Positions 26,565 through 35,042 of a stretch of 64,000 bases of DNA are shown in pieces. This DNA comes from Paramesorhizobium sp049065735. Its GTDB lineage: Bacteria; Pseudomonadota; Alphaproteobacteria; Rhizobiales; Rhizobiaceae. The DNA lies in the NCBI RefSeq assembly GCF_049065735.1, contig NZ_JBAKHD010000005.1, positions 310,001 through 374,000 of the forward strand. The letters run 5' to 3'. Below the pieces are notes generated by a model that was not told where the DNA came from, did no database searches, and saw nothing but the letters and a program-made list of their open reading frames with translations. Within the stretch, counting starts at the first letter, position 1. Each line of letters starts with the position of its first letter. Made by a program: the position numbers and the translations under genes.

Positions 26565-27464
26565 ATGCCGCGCCATCCAGAATATCAATATCTCGATCTG
26601 ATGAGCCATATCCTCGAAAAGGGGGACAGGCGCATGGACCGTACGGGCGTGGGCACGCTTTCCACCTTCGGCGCGATGCTGCGCTTCGACCTCTCGGATG
26701 GCACGGCGCCGATCCTGACCTCGAAGCGGGTCTACTGGAAACTGGCGGTCAAGGAGATGCTGTGGTTCCTGACCGGCGAGACCAATATCCGCCCGCTGCT
26801 TGCAGCCAATGTACGCATCTGGACCGACTGGCCGCTCGACAAATATCGCAAGGCGACGGGTGAGGAGATTTCGCAAGAGGAATTTGAGAAGCGCGTTCTG
26901 GAAGACGATGATTTTGCGCAGGCGTGGGGCGATCTCGGTCCCGTCTATGGCAAGCAATGGCGCAAATGGCGCGGCGCTGATGGAAAGGATTACGATCAAA
27001 TCGCGACCGTCATCGAGACGCTGAAGACCAATCCATCAAGCCGGCGAATGTTGTTCCATGGCTGGAACGTGCCGGAACTCCCGCAAATGGCACTGCCGCC
27101 CTGCCATATGGTTTATCAGTTCCACGTCACAGGCGGCAGCCGGGTCAATCTGCTCATCTACCAGCGCAGCTGCGACCTGGAGCTTGGCGCGCCGTTCAAT
27201 TTCGTCGGCGGCGCTGCCTTATTATTGATGGTGGCGCAGCAGGCGGGTTTGGAGCCGGGCGAACTGATCTGGATGGGCGGCGACGTGCACCTTTATCTCA
27301 ACCACCTCGAGCAGGCGCGCGAGCAGATTACGCGTGAGCCCCGGCTTTTTCCGAAAATGCGTTTGCTGCGGAAGCCTGATAGCATCGACGATTACCGTAT
27401 CGAGGATTTCGAGGTAATCGGTTACGAGCCGCACGCGGCAATCAAGGCGGATGTGGCGGTTTGA
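26565..27464 (+). CDS. thyA: Thymidylate synthase
   Basis: Makes dTMP from dUMP with methylene-tetrahydrofolate. 299 residues, slightly longer than the 264-residue E. coli enzyme because of an insertion near residues 85-110. Key sites: DRTGVGTLSTFG (phosphate/dUMP loop), the catalytic Cys in LPPCHMVYQF, and the substrate loop LIYQRSCDLELGAPFN. All are intact. Dihydrofolate reductase, which regenerates the folate, lies 2.7 kb downstream on the same strand, split from it by a toxin-antitoxin pair and the SDR/regulator pair. Confidence 0.95.
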   Translation: MPRHPEYQYLDLMSHILEKGDRRMDRTGVGTLSTFGAMLRFDLSDGTAPILTSKRVYWKLAVKEMLWFLTGETNIRPLLAANVRIWTDWPLDKYRKATGEEISQEEFEKRVLEDDDFAQAWGDLGPVYGKQWRKWRGADGKDYDQIATVIETLKTNPSSRRMLFHGWNVPELPQMALPPCHMVYQFHVTGGSRVNLLIYQRSCDLELGAPFNFVGGAALLLMVAQQAGLEPGELIWMGGDVHLYLNHLEQAREQITREPRLFPKMRLLRKPDSIDDYRIEDFEVIGYEPHAAIKADVAV

Positions 27465-27479
27465 GGGAAGCTTGGTGCC

Positions 27480-27869
27480 CTATGCTTCCTTGATATGGTT
27501 ATAGCCTGCAGCCCTTGCGGTCTTTACGAATTTCCGGTCGAAGGTGACGAAGCTGTCACAATGCGCTGACTGGACGAGATGCAGCGCATCGGCAAAATCC
27601 ATCCCGTTTCCGGCTAGATCAATCGCCGACGCGACCAGCGTAGCATCTTCGACCGTCGCGGTTAGGAGACCAGCGAAGGCTGTCAGCGCACGGGCAATGT
27701 CGGCGGGCCGATAGCCATAGGCGCTGCGCAGCACCCACTCGGTTTCCATGAGGACTGTTATCGATACATATACCGCTTGCCCGTCGATAATCGCCCGGGC
27801 GCGCGCGGATTGCTCGGGATGATCGCCGGTCAGATAGCGAACGACGAGGTTGGTATCAATCGCGAGCAT
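27480..27869 (-). CDS. vapC: VapC-type PIN-domain toxin
   Basis: Ribonuclease toxin of 129 residues. PIN acidic residues: Asp in LAIDTNLVVRYL, Glu in METEWVLRSA, Asp in GMDFADALHL and Asp in FVTFDRKFVK. It overlaps the 3' end of the AbrB/MazE-type antitoxin gene, so it is the second gene of a minus-strand TA operon. It is divergent in sequence from the VapC at 10.7 kb, indicating an independent origin. Intact. Confidence 0.9.
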   Translation of the reverse strand: MLAIDTNLVVRYLTGDHPEQSARARAIIDGQAVYVSITVLMETEWVLRSAYGYRPADIARALTAFAGLLTATVEDATLVASAIDLAGNGMDFADALHLVQSAHCDSFVTFDRKFVKTARAAGYNHIKEA

Positions 27870-28131
27870 GACGGCGACGCGCTTCGGCGACTATGGCGGC
27901 CTCCATATCTTCCAGGGATTTAGGCTCGCCCTTCCAAGCGAGAAGGCCGAAGACCTCTTCCGGATGTGTTGTCGCGAAGGCCGGCGCCTGTTTCAGCAAA
28001 ACGCCTTCCGGCGTATCCTCGACAATGAGCCGCGTGCCTGCATCCCATTCCCGCCGCTGGCGGATGGCTTTCGGCAGGATAACCTGCCCCTTGGTCGAGA
28101 CGGTCGTGATGGTGGGCCGGGGCGCTGCCAT
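27856..28131 (-). CDS. AbrB/MazE-type antitoxin
   Basis: Antitoxin of about 91 residues with the N-terminal AbrB domain (TITTVSTKGQVILPKAIRQRR, hallmark KGQV) and a C-terminal tail ending ARRRHARD. I place the start at ATG 28131, because the longer reading would cross a two-site operator. Its last 14 bases overlap the toxin start. Expected to bind the PIN toxin and to repress its own promoter. Confidence 0.87.
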   Translation of the reverse strand: MAAPRPTITTVSTKGQVILPKAIRQRREWDAGTRLIVEDTPEGVLLKQAPAFATTHPEEVFGLLAWKGEPKSLEDMEAAIVAEARRRHARD

Positions 28132-28141
28132 GGGGATCAAC

Positions 28142-28162
28142 CTTAAGTAAGACTTATGTAAG
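28142..28162. promoter_or_regulatory. Tandem palindromic operator of the vapBC pair
   Basis: Two 10-bp sites, CTTAAGTAAG and CTTATGTAAG (each CTTA-NN-TAAG), start 11 bases apart, about one helical turn. They lie 11 bases before the antitoxin ATG. Confidence 0.65.
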
Positions 28163-28194
28163 ATAAGATCGATCCCCATGTCTGACAAGGGCAG

Positions 28195-29088
28195 TTAGCC
28201 TACAAAATAACCCGCCTTTTCAATATCCTCGATCAGTCCCGGCCCTTGTGGTTCCCACCCAAGCGTCGCCCTTGTGCGGGTGCTGGAAGCGGGGGCGTCC
28301 AGAGGGGCGAAGATGCGGAACCAGCCGAAATGGTCCGCCGCTTCTTCAGGGGTGAGACTCACAACGGGTAAATCCAGCCGGCGACCGATGATCGTAGCGA
28401 TCTCCTTAAAGGACACGCCCTCTTCAGCGGCAGCGTGGAAGGGGCCGCCGGCCGCGCCGTTCTCCAGCGCCAACCGGTAGAGGCGGGCGGCGTCGAGGCG
28501 GTGAACGCCGGGCCAGCGGTTCGTCCCCTCGCCAATATAGGCGGAGCGGCCTTTCTCGCGGGCGATGCGGATGAGGATCGGCACGAAGCCATGATCGCCT
28601 TCGCCATGGACGGACGGTGCGAGGCGGACCACCGTCGCCTTTACGCCGCGCGCGGCAACCGCCGCCGTCGCCGCTTCTGAGGCGCGGGGGAAGTGGGCGG
28701 ATGGGGGAGGAGGCGTATCGTCCTCGGTCGCGAGCCGTCCTTGCGCCAGATGCGCCATGCCTGATGTGGTGAGAAGGGGGCGGTCGGAGCTTTCGAGCGC
28801 CGAGCCCAGTGCTTCGATGGCGCGGCGGTCCACCTCGCAATTTTCCGCGAATTTCGAGAAATCATGGTTGAAGGCGGTGTGGATGACGCCATCGGCCTTC
28901 GCCGCCTCGGCGCGCAGAAGATCCAGATCCTCGATGGTGCCGCGCACGACCTCCGCGCCGGTTTCCGCCAAGCTGTCCGCTCCGGTTTCGGAGCGTACGA
29001 GACCGGTCACCTGATGGCCATGAGTCAGCAATTCGTTGACGACAGCGGAGCCGACGAAACCGCTTGCGCCGGTAACAAATACACGCAT
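28195..29088 (-). CDS. Extended SDR / NAD-dependent epimerase-like oxidoreductase
   Basis: A 297-residue Rossmann protein. The nucleotide-binding VFVTGASGFVGSAVVNELL is at the N-terminus, with GVIHTAFNH further on. It resembles the extended, atypical SDR family that includes NmrA/epimerase-like proteins. The classical YxxxK catalytic pair is not obvious, so the reaction is unclear. It is divergent from an XRE/MmyB regulator across an intergenic region with palindromes, the usual pairing of such oxidoreductases with a MmyB-type regulator. Confidence 0.82.
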   Translation of the reverse strand: MRVFVTGASGFVGSAVVNELLTHGHQVTGLVRSETGADSLAETGAEVVRGTIEDLDLLRAEAAKADGVIHTAFNHDFSKFAENCEVDRRAIEALGSALESSDRPLLTTSGMAHLAQGRLATEDDTPPPPSAHFPRASEAATAAVAARGVKATVVRLAPSVHGEGDHGFVPILIRIAREKGRSAYIGEGTNRWPGVHRLDAARLYRLALENGAAGGPFHAAAEEGVSFKEIATIIGRRLDLPVVSLTPEEAADHFGWFRIFAPLDAPASSTRTRATLGWEPQGPGLIEDIEKAGYFVG

Positions 29089-29218
29089 GTGGAATTCTCC
29101 TTGTTGGATGGGGTGTTGTACCGGCGTGGACTGCCTCGCACCCTCTGCCTGTAAGTGCGGGAAGGGGTGAGGGGAAATCGGTGCTGGAACGAACCCACAG
29201 GGCCACTATTCGTGTGGC

Positions 29219-29256
29219 TATTATCCGGGTAAAGTAGTGACCTTATACAGGTATAA
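29219..29256. promoter_or_regulatory. Two palindromes between SDR and MmyB-type regulator
   Basis: Site 1, TTATCCGGGTAA (29221-29232), is a near-perfect 12-bp palindrome. Site 2, TTATACAGGTATAA (29243-29256), is perfect with 6-bp arms. Both lie in the divergent promoter region, about 20 bases before the regulator's ATG. Confidence 0.55.
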
Positions 29257-29274
29257 TCGCTACCAGGATGCGCC

Positions 29275-30102
29275 ATGGCCGCCGCTGATAATCTGCTAGG
29301 GACGTTTCTGAGGGATCGCCGCACCAAGCTCGACCCGGCGGCGTTCGGCATTCCGCTGTCGCGGCGGCGGACGGCGGGGTTGAGGCGGGAGGAGGTGGCG
29401 CAGCGCGCCAATGTCAGCGCCACATGGTACACATGGCTGGAGCAGGGGCGGGGCGGCGCGCCTTCCGCTGACGTGCTCGACCGGATCGCGCGGGCGCTGA
29501 TGCTGACGGAAGCCGAGCGCGAGCATCTGTTTCTCCTTGGGCTGGGGCGGCTCCCCGAGGTGCGCTACCAGCCGGTGGAAGGGGTGACGCCGCGTTTGCA
29601 GCGGGTGCTCGACGCGTTCGAAGTCTCGCCAGCTATCGTGAAGACCGCGACATGGGATGTGGTTGCCTGGAACCGCGCCGCCTCAATGGTGTTGACCGAT
29701 TACAGCGCGCTGCCGCCGCGCGAGCGCAATATTCTTCGGCTCATATTTCTCAATCCGCGCGTGCGATCCATCCAGTTCGACTGGGAGGCTGTCGCTCGCT
29801 TCGTAGTGGCGGCGTTCCGGGCGGATGTGGCGCGTGCCGGGGCGACGGGGGAGGTGCAGGCGCTGGTCGATGAACTCTGCGCCTCAAGCCCGGAATTCGC
29901 GGCAATGTGGCGTGACAATGACGTGCGCGGCTATGGCGAAGGCGTCAAGCGTCTCCAGCATCCGGTGGCTGGCCCTATTGCTTTTGAATATTCCGCTTTC
30001 GCCGTCGATGGCCGGCCTGATCTGGGGATGGTGGTGTATAATCCGGCAACGGCGGAGGACGCGGAGAGGGTGAGGCGGATGCTTAAGAGTGTGAATGTCT
30101 GA
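29275..30102 (+). CDS. XRE helix-turn-helix regulator with MmyB-like ligand domain
   Basis: Transcription factor of 275 residues. The N-terminal HTH (LRREEVAQRANVSATWYTWLEQGRG, near residues 40-65) has the ANVSATWYTWLEQGRG signature of MmyB-type regulators. It is followed by the MmyB ligand-binding domain (VTPRLQRVLDAFEVSPAIV, NILRLIFLNPRVR). Such proteins usually control a divergent oxidoreductase gene, here the SDR at 28.2-29.1 kb. Palindromes in the shared region are the likely binding sites. Confidence 0.88.
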   Translation: MAAADNLLGTFLRDRRTKLDPAAFGIPLSRRRTAGLRREEVAQRANVSATWYTWLEQGRGGAPSADVLDRIARALMLTEAEREHLFLLGLGRLPEVRYQPVEGVTPRLQRVLDAFEVSPAIVKTATWDVVAWNRAASMVLTDYSALPPRERNILRLIFLNPRVRSIQFDWEAVARFVVAAFRADVARAGATGEVQALVDELCASSPEFAAMWRDNDVRGYGEGVKRLQHPVAGPIAFEYSAFAVDGRPDLGMVVYNPATAEDAERVRRMLKSVNV

Positions 30103-30164
30103 AGGGCTATGTTAAGGTCCTCATTGCGATAAGCCATTTAATTCAATAAAGTACAAGCGCTTCC

Positions 30165-30683
30165 ATGAATCTTCCCCTCATCTCCCTCATCGTCGCCATT
30201 GCGCAAAATGGGGTCATCGGGCGTGACAATGGCCTGCCATGGCGGCTTTCGACCGACATGAAGCGGTTCAAGGCCATTACCATAGGCAAGCCTGTCATCA
30301 TGGGGCGCAAGACATGGGAGTCGATCGGACGGCCATTGCCCGGGCGGGCCAATATCGTCGTCACCCGCGATGCGTCGTATTTTCCCGAAGGGGCTGAGAC
30401 GGCGCATTCGGTGGAACGCGCGCTTGAACTGGGGCGGATCCGCGCGGCGGAAGCTGAGGTGGACGAGATTTGCGTGATCGGCGGGGGGGAGATTTATCGT
30501 CAGGCTTTGCCACTGGCGGACAGGCTTCATGTCACCGAAATTATCGGCGAGGTGGAGGGGGACACGACTTTTCCGAAAATCGATCCTGCCAAATGGCGGA
30601 AGGTTTCCGTCGAAGAGGTGGATGCGGGAGAGAAGGACAGCCACGCGACGCGCTATATCGTCTATGAAAAGGCCATTTTGTAA
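30165..30683 (+). CDS. folA: Dihydrofolate reductase
   Basis: Reduces dihydrofolate to tetrahydrofolate with NADPH. 172 residues, normal length. Motifs: ISLIVAIAQNGVIGRDNGLPWRLS (substrate and Met20-type loop), the NADPH-binding VIMGRKTWESIGRPLPGR, and ICVIGGGEIYRQALPLADRL. The ATG at 30165 aligns with the family start. Functional partner of thyA. It precedes hflK by 167 bases containing a possible heat-shock-type promoter. Confidence 0.95.
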   Translation: MNLPLISLIVAIAQNGVIGRDNGLPWRLSTDMKRFKAITIGKPVIMGRKTWESIGRPLPGRANIVVTRDASYFPEGAETAHSVERALELGRIRAAEAEVDEICVIGGGEIYRQALPLADRLHVTEIIGEVEGDTTFPKIDPAKWRKVSVEEVDAGEKDSHATRYIVYEKAIL

Positions 30684-30756
30684 ACACCTTCCCGCCGTCA
30701 TTGCTGCGTCATAAAGGGGCGATTTTCCGAAAGATTGCCGAAAACTGTCCGCTTGC

Positions 30757-30788
30757 GTTGAAAGCGGCTCGCACGATCCCTATAAACG
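30757..30788 (+). promoter_or_regulatory. Candidate RpoH-type promoter of hflKC
   Basis: GTTG (30757), 18 bases, then CCTATAAACG (30779-30788), close to the alphaproteobacterial heat-shock consensus CTTG-N17/18-CYTATNT. About 63 bases before the hflK start. The match is imperfect in the -35 box, so treat as a candidate. Confidence 0.4.
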
Positions 30789-30850
30789 GAAAACATGAAA
30801 AAATGCCGGGAGGTTCCATGCCTCTTGCGGGCGAAAACGGAGAGGTATGA

Positions 30851-32002
30851 ATGCCCTGGAGCAATCAGAATGGCGGCGGCGGCCCTTGGGGGGGTGGCGG
30901 CGGTAATGGCGGCGGTCCGTGGGGGCAAGGCCCCAAGGGGCCGCGCAACCAAGGCACCCCGCCCGACCTGGAAGATATCCTGCGCAAGGGGCAGGATCGG
31001 CTCCGGCAGGCATTCCCCGGTGGCGGCGGCAGCAGCTATCCCATTCTTGCCCTGATCGGGGTGCTGCTCGTCGCCTTCTGGCTTTTCCAGTGCATCTATA
31101 CGGTGCAGCCCGACGAACTGGCAGTCGAGACCCGTTTCGGCATACCCAAGGAAGAGGTTGCCGGTCCCGGCCTGCATTTCCATTGGTGGCCGGTCGAGAG
31201 CTATGAGAAGGCGTCGATCGCCGAAAAGCAGATCAATATTGGCGGGCAGGGCACACGCGGCGCAACGCAGGGGCTGATGCTGACGGGCGACCAGAACATC
31301 GTCAACGTCCAGTTCTCGGTGCTTTACCAGATCGTCGATCCGCGGGCCTATCTCTTCAACGTCGAAAGCCCCGACAGCATGGTGCAGCAGGTTTCGGAAA
31401 GCGCGATCCGCGAGGTGGTGGGCCGCCGCCCGGCGCAGGACGTGTTCCGCGACAACCGCGCCCAGATATCCAACGAGGTGCGCGCCATCGTGCAGGGCGC
31501 GCTCGACAAGTACAAGACGGGCATCCAGGTCAATGCCGTGTCCATCGAGGATGCCGCGCCGCCGCCGGAAGTGGCCGACGCCTTTGACGAGGTGCAGCGC
31601 GCCGAGCAGGACGAGGACCGTTTCGTGGAAGAGGCCAACCAGTATTCCAACCAGAAGCTGGGCGGCGCGCGCGGTGAAGGCGCGCAGATCCGCGAAGAAG
31701 CGGCGGCCTACAAGAACCGGATCGTCCAGGAGGCGCAGGGTGAGGCGCAGCGCTTCACTTCCGTCTACGACGAATATGCCAAGGCTCCAGACGTGACGCG
31801 CAAGCGCCTGTTCATGGAGGCGATGGAGCGCGTGCTCAAGGGTTCGAACAAGGTGATCATCGATCAGGGAACGGGTGTGATGCCCTATCTGCCGCTCAAC
31901 GAGCTGACGCGTCCCCAGCGTCCGGGCGTTCAGGGCTTGCACAACAATCTGAACAGCGGAAGTACCGCCGGGGCCAGCAGCGCGACGGGAGCCAGCCAGT
32001 GA
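30851..32002 (+). CDS. hflK: HflK, FtsH-associated band-7 protease modulator
   Basis: Membrane protein that with HflC forms a large ring around FtsH and controls its proteolysis. 383 residues: Gly/Pro-rich cytoplasmic N-terminus (GGGGPWGGGGGNGGGPWGQG), one membrane helix (PILALIGVLLVAFWLFQCIY, about 58-77), then SPFH/band-7 domain (TRFGIPKEEVAGPGLHFHWW). It has a coiled-coil region and an Ala/Ser-rich end. TGA overlaps the hflC ATG by one base, so translation is likely coupled. Confidence 0.94.
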   Translation: MPWSNQNGGGGPWGGGGGNGGGPWGQGPKGPRNQGTPPDLEDILRKGQDRLRQAFPGGGGSSYPILALIGVLLVAFWLFQCIYTVQPDELAVETRFGIPKEEVAGPGLHFHWWPVESYEKASIAEKQINIGGQGTRGATQGLMLTGDQNIVNVQFSVLYQIVDPRAYLFNVESPDSMVQQVSESAIREVVGRRPAQDVFRDNRAQISNEVRAIVQGALDKYKTGIQVNAVSIEDAAPPPEVADAFDEVQRAEQDEDRFVEEANQYSNQKLGGARGEGAQIREEAAAYKNRIVQEAQGEAQRFTSVYDEYAKAPDVTRKRLFMEAMERVLKGSNKVIIDQGTGVMPYLPLNELTRPQRPGVQGLHNNLNSGSTAGASSATGASQ

Positions 32003-32928
32003 TGAACCAGAATCGTCTTCCCTTCATCGCGGGCCTTATCGCGGTCATTGCCTTCCTTCTCTATTCCTCGATCTTCATCGTTTCGGAGCGGCAACAGGCT
32101 GTCATCATGCGCTTCGGCAAGATCGTCGATGTGAAGTCGCAGCCCGGCCTTTACTTCAAGCTGCCGTTCGGCTTCCTCGATGCGGACACCGTGAAGATCA
32201 TCGACGATCGCCTGCTACGCTTCGACCTCGATGACATCCGCGTCCAGGTTTCCGGCGGCAAGTTCTATGATGTCGATGCCTTCCTCGTCTATCGCATCAC
32301 CGATGCGCGGCGCTTCATGCAGACGGTCTCGGGCGAGACGGCGCTTGCCGAGCAGCGGCTGCGCACCCGTCTCGACGCGGCGCTGCGTGGCGTCTACGGC
32401 CAGCGCGGCTTCGAGGCGGCGCTTTCCGAGGAGCGCGGCGACATGATGCGCGAGGTGCGCGACCAGCTTCGGCCCGATGCCACCTCGCTAGGCCTGACCA
32501 TCGAGGACGTGCGCATCCGCCGCACCGACCTGACGGCGGAGGTCTCGCAGCAGACCTATGACCGCATGAAGGCGGAGCGCCTTGCCGAAGCGGAGCGCCT
32601 GCGCGCCCGCGGACGTGAAGCCGCACAGCGCATCCGCGCCGTGGCCGACCGGCAGGTGGTGGAAATCCTGGCCGAAGCGCGTAAAGAGTCGGAAATCCTG
32701 CGCGGTGAAGGCGAGGCGGAACGCAGCAAGATCTTCGCCGAAGTGTCCCGCAAGGACCCGGACTTCTTCGCCTTCTACCGTTCGATGGCGGCCTATCAGC
32801 AGGCGCTGGAGAATTCGGGAACGACGATGGTGCTTTCGCCCAACTCTGAATTCTTCCGCTACTTCCAGAATGCGCAGGGCAATGCTCCGGCAAACCCCGC
32901 CACGCCGGCGCCGGTCGCACCGAGGTGA
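32002..32928 (+). CDS. hflC: HflC, FtsH-associated band-7 protease modulator
   Basis: Partner of HflK. 308 residues: N-terminal membrane helix (FIAGLIAVIAFLLYSSIFI), SPFH domain (ERQQAVIMRFGKIVDVKSQPG; YRITDARRFMQTVSGE) and an Ala/Glu/Arg-rich coiled coil typical of the family. ATG 32002 overlaps the hflK stop; the GTG at 31999 would be an odd alternative. A Pro/Ala-rich tail ends the protein. Faces the periplasm with FtsH in the inner membrane. Confidence 0.94.
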   Translation: MNQNRLPFIAGLIAVIAFLLYSSIFIVSERQQAVIMRFGKIVDVKSQPGLYFKLPFGFLDADTVKIIDDRLLRFDLDDIRVQVSGGKFYDVDAFLVYRITDARRFMQTVSGETALAEQRLRTRLDAALRGVYGQRGFEAALSEERGDMMREVRDQLRPDATSLGLTIEDVRIRRTDLTAEVSQQTYDRMKAERLAEAERLRARGREAAQRIRAVADRQVVEILAEARKESEILRGEGEAERSKIFAEVSRKDPDFFAFYRSMAAYQQALENSGTTMVLSPNSEFFRYFQNAQGNAPANPATPAPVAPR

Positions 32929-32953
32929 TGTGCCATGACCGGAACCATCGGAA

Positions 32954-33139
32954 ATGAATGACTTCATCGCCGCCATAGGCCTGCTCTTCGTCTTCGAGGG
33001 GCTGCTCTATGGCGGCTTTCCTTTTCTTGCCAAGCGCTTCGCCCGCGATGTGGCGGAGATGCCGGAAACCGCGCTGCGCATAGCGGGTATCGCGGCGATT
33101 GCCGCTGGTGTGGCCATTGTCTGGCTGGCGCGTGGATAA
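32954..33139 (+). CDS. DUF2065 family small membrane protein
   Basis: A 61-residue protein with two hydrophobic helices (FIAAIGLLFVFEGLLYGGFPFL and IAGIAAIAAGVAIVWLA), matching DUF2065, which is regularly found directly behind hflC. The 25-base gap keeps it in the hflKC transcript. Function unknown, although the constant neighbourhood suggests a role with FtsH/HflKC. Confidence 0.85.
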   Translation: MNDFIAAIGLLFVFEGLLYGGFPFLAKRFARDVAEMPETALRIAGIAAIAAGVAIVWLARG

Positions 33140-33298
33140 CGCCGTTTTCTCGGCGCGTTCGCTTTTCAAGGCCGCAAACAAACCGTATTTTCTCAAATAT
33201 GATAGGAATCAGGCGGTCGCCAGGAGGACCGTCACTGCCCAGACCGGCGCGGTTTCATGTCCGCATCGTCAAAACCAATTTATTGAGCGGAGTTGCTT

Positions 33299-34849
33299 AT
33301 GGCTTTCGGAAATCGGTCCGGTTCTCTTCGCGCTGGTGTTGCGGCGCTTGCTATAGGGGCAATGACGGTCTCCGCGCTGGCGCAGGTGAAGGTTCAACCG
33401 GCCCCGACAGCGCCCGCCACGCCAGCACAGCAGACCCCGCAGCGGGCAGGTCCGGCATCGGTGGCGGACCTCGCCGCACGGCTGATCGACTCGGTGGTGA
33501 ATGTCTCCACGGCACAGAATATCAAAACACCGGAAACGGGCGACCAGACCCCGATCCCGCAATTGCCTGAAGATTCGCCGTTCCAGGAATTCTTCAACGA
33601 TTTCTTCGGCCCGCAGGGCAAAGGAGGGGAAGATTCGCGCCGGGTACAGTCGCTCGGTTCGGGCTTCGTCATCAATGCGGAAAAGGGAATCATCGTCACC
33701 AACAATCACGTCATCGCCGATGCCGACGAGATCGAGGTCAATTTCAACGACGGCACGAAGCTCAAGGCGGAAGTGCTTGGCAAGGATTTGAAGACCGATC
33801 TGGCGGTGCTGAAGATCGATCCGAAGAAGCACAAGCTGACGGCGGTAAAGTTCGGAGATTCCTCAAAAGCGCGCATCGGCGACTGGGTGATGGCCATCGG
33901 CAATCCCTTCGGCCTCGGCGGCACCGTGACCGTGGGCATTATCTCGGCCCGCAACCGCAACATCAATTCCGGTCCCTATGACAATTTCATCCAGACGGAT
34001 GCGGCGATCAACCGGGGCAATTCGGGCGGTCCGCTCTTCGACATGGATGGCAATGTAATCGGCGTCAACACCGCGATCATCTCGCCATCCGGCGGCTCTA
34101 TCGGCATCGGCTTCGCCATTCCCTCGGAAATGGCCGTGCCGGTTATCCAGCAGCTCGAGGAGTTCGGCGAGACGCGCCGCGGCTGGCTCGGCGTCCGCAT
34201 CCAGCCGATTACGGATGAGCTTGCCGAAAGCCTGGGCCTAGCCTCCACCAAGGGTGCGCTGGTGTCCGGCCTGGCCGAAGGCGGCAATGTCGACAACAAG
34301 CAAATCCAGCCGGGCGATGTGATCATCACGTTCGACAGTAAGCCGGTAGACACCGCGCGCGACCTGCCGCGCATTGTGGCGGAAAGCCCTGTTGGCAAGG
34401 AAGTCGACGTCGTCGTCATCCGCAAGGGCAAGGAGGAGACCGTCAAAGTCAAGCTCGGCCGCCTGGAGGAGGCCGAAAAGAAAGACACGGCGGACGACGC
34501 AAAGAGCAAGGAGTCCGACAAGAAAAGCGGCGAGGTGGACAAGCCCGCTTCGGTGACTGTTCTGGGAATGAAGCTTGCTGCCCTCGACGATGCGACGCGT
34601 GAAAAATTCGAAATCGCGCCTGACATTCAGGGCGTTGTGGTGACCGAGGTCGCCCCCAACTCATCCGCCGCGGAAAAACGCATCCAGCCGGGCGAGGTGA
34701 TCGTCGATCTCGGCCAGGAAGCCGTCAGCTCCCCCGGCGACGTGAAGAAGCGCGTCGACAAATTGCGCCAGGAAGGGCGGAAGAACGCGCTGCTGATGCT
34801 GGCGTCGAAGACGGGGGAATTGCGGTTTGTGACGGTGCGGGTGGAGTAA
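33299..34849 (+). CDS. degP: DegP/HtrA-type periplasmic serine protease
   Basis: Do-like protease and chaperone in the periplasm. 516 residues from ATG 33299. A signal peptide (AGVAALAIGAMTVSALA) is followed by a trypsin-like domain with His in NNHVIADADE, Asp in KTDLAVLKI and the Ser in NRGNSGGPLF, all present. Two PDZ domains follow (RGWLGVRIQPITDELAESLG near 295, and one near 450) with a charged Lys/Asp/Glu linker (390-420). It closes the hflKC-DUF2065-degP group. It may be independently promoted, since 159 bases precede it. Confidence 0.95.
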   Translation: MAFGNRSGSLRAGVAALAIGAMTVSALAQVKVQPAPTAPATPAQQTPQRAGPASVADLAARLIDSVVNVSTAQNIKTPETGDQTPIPQLPEDSPFQEFFNDFFGPQGKGGEDSRRVQSLGSGFVINAEKGIIVTNNHVIADADEIEVNFNDGTKLKAEVLGKDLKTDLAVLKIDPKKHKLTAVKFGDSSKARIGDWVMAIGNPFGLGGTVTVGIISARNRNINSGPYDNFIQTDAAINRGNSGGPLFDMDGNVIGVNTAIISPSGGSIGIGFAIPSEMAVPVIQQLEEFGETRRGWLGVRIQPITDELAESLGLASTKGALVSGLAEGGNVDNKQIQPGDVIITFDSKPVDTARDLPRIVAESPVGKEVDVVVIRKGKEETVKVKLGRLEEAEKKDTADDAKSKESDKKSGEVDKPASVTVLGMKLAALDDATREKFEIAPDIQGVVVTEVAPNSSAAEKRIQPGEVIVDLGQEAVSSPGDVKKRVDKLRQEGRKNALLMLASKTGELRFVTVRVE

Positions 34850-34868
34850 TTGAGACCTTAGCGGGACA

Positions 34869-35021
34869 GTACCCCCTCTGTCCTGCCGGACATCTCCCCT
34901 CAAGGGGGAGATTGACTTCATCAATCTCGGCGTCAATCGCCGGCGTTGAAGGTTGTGCAGGAATGGTCGTATCAGCCAATCTCCCCTTGAGGGGGAGATG
35001 CCCGGCAGGGCATAGGGGGTA
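34869..35021. repeat. Inverted pair of intergenic palindromic elements
   Basis: Left unit 34869-34914 (CCCCCTCTGTCCTGCCGG..., CTCCCCTCAAGGGGGAG) and its reverse complement at 34975-35021 (...GCCCGGCAGGGC, GGGGGT), about 45 bp each with about 60 bases between. This unit type is common in intergenic DNA of rhizobial genomes. Confidence 0.75.
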
Positions 35022-35042
35022 TCGCCTCGCCAACCTATCCAA

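Noticed and set aside
29128..29180. Possible repeat element upstream of the SDR gene (ACCCTCTGCCTGTAAGTGCG)
   Set aside because: Resembles the GC-rich palindromic elements, but no second arm or inverted partner could be matched convincingly.
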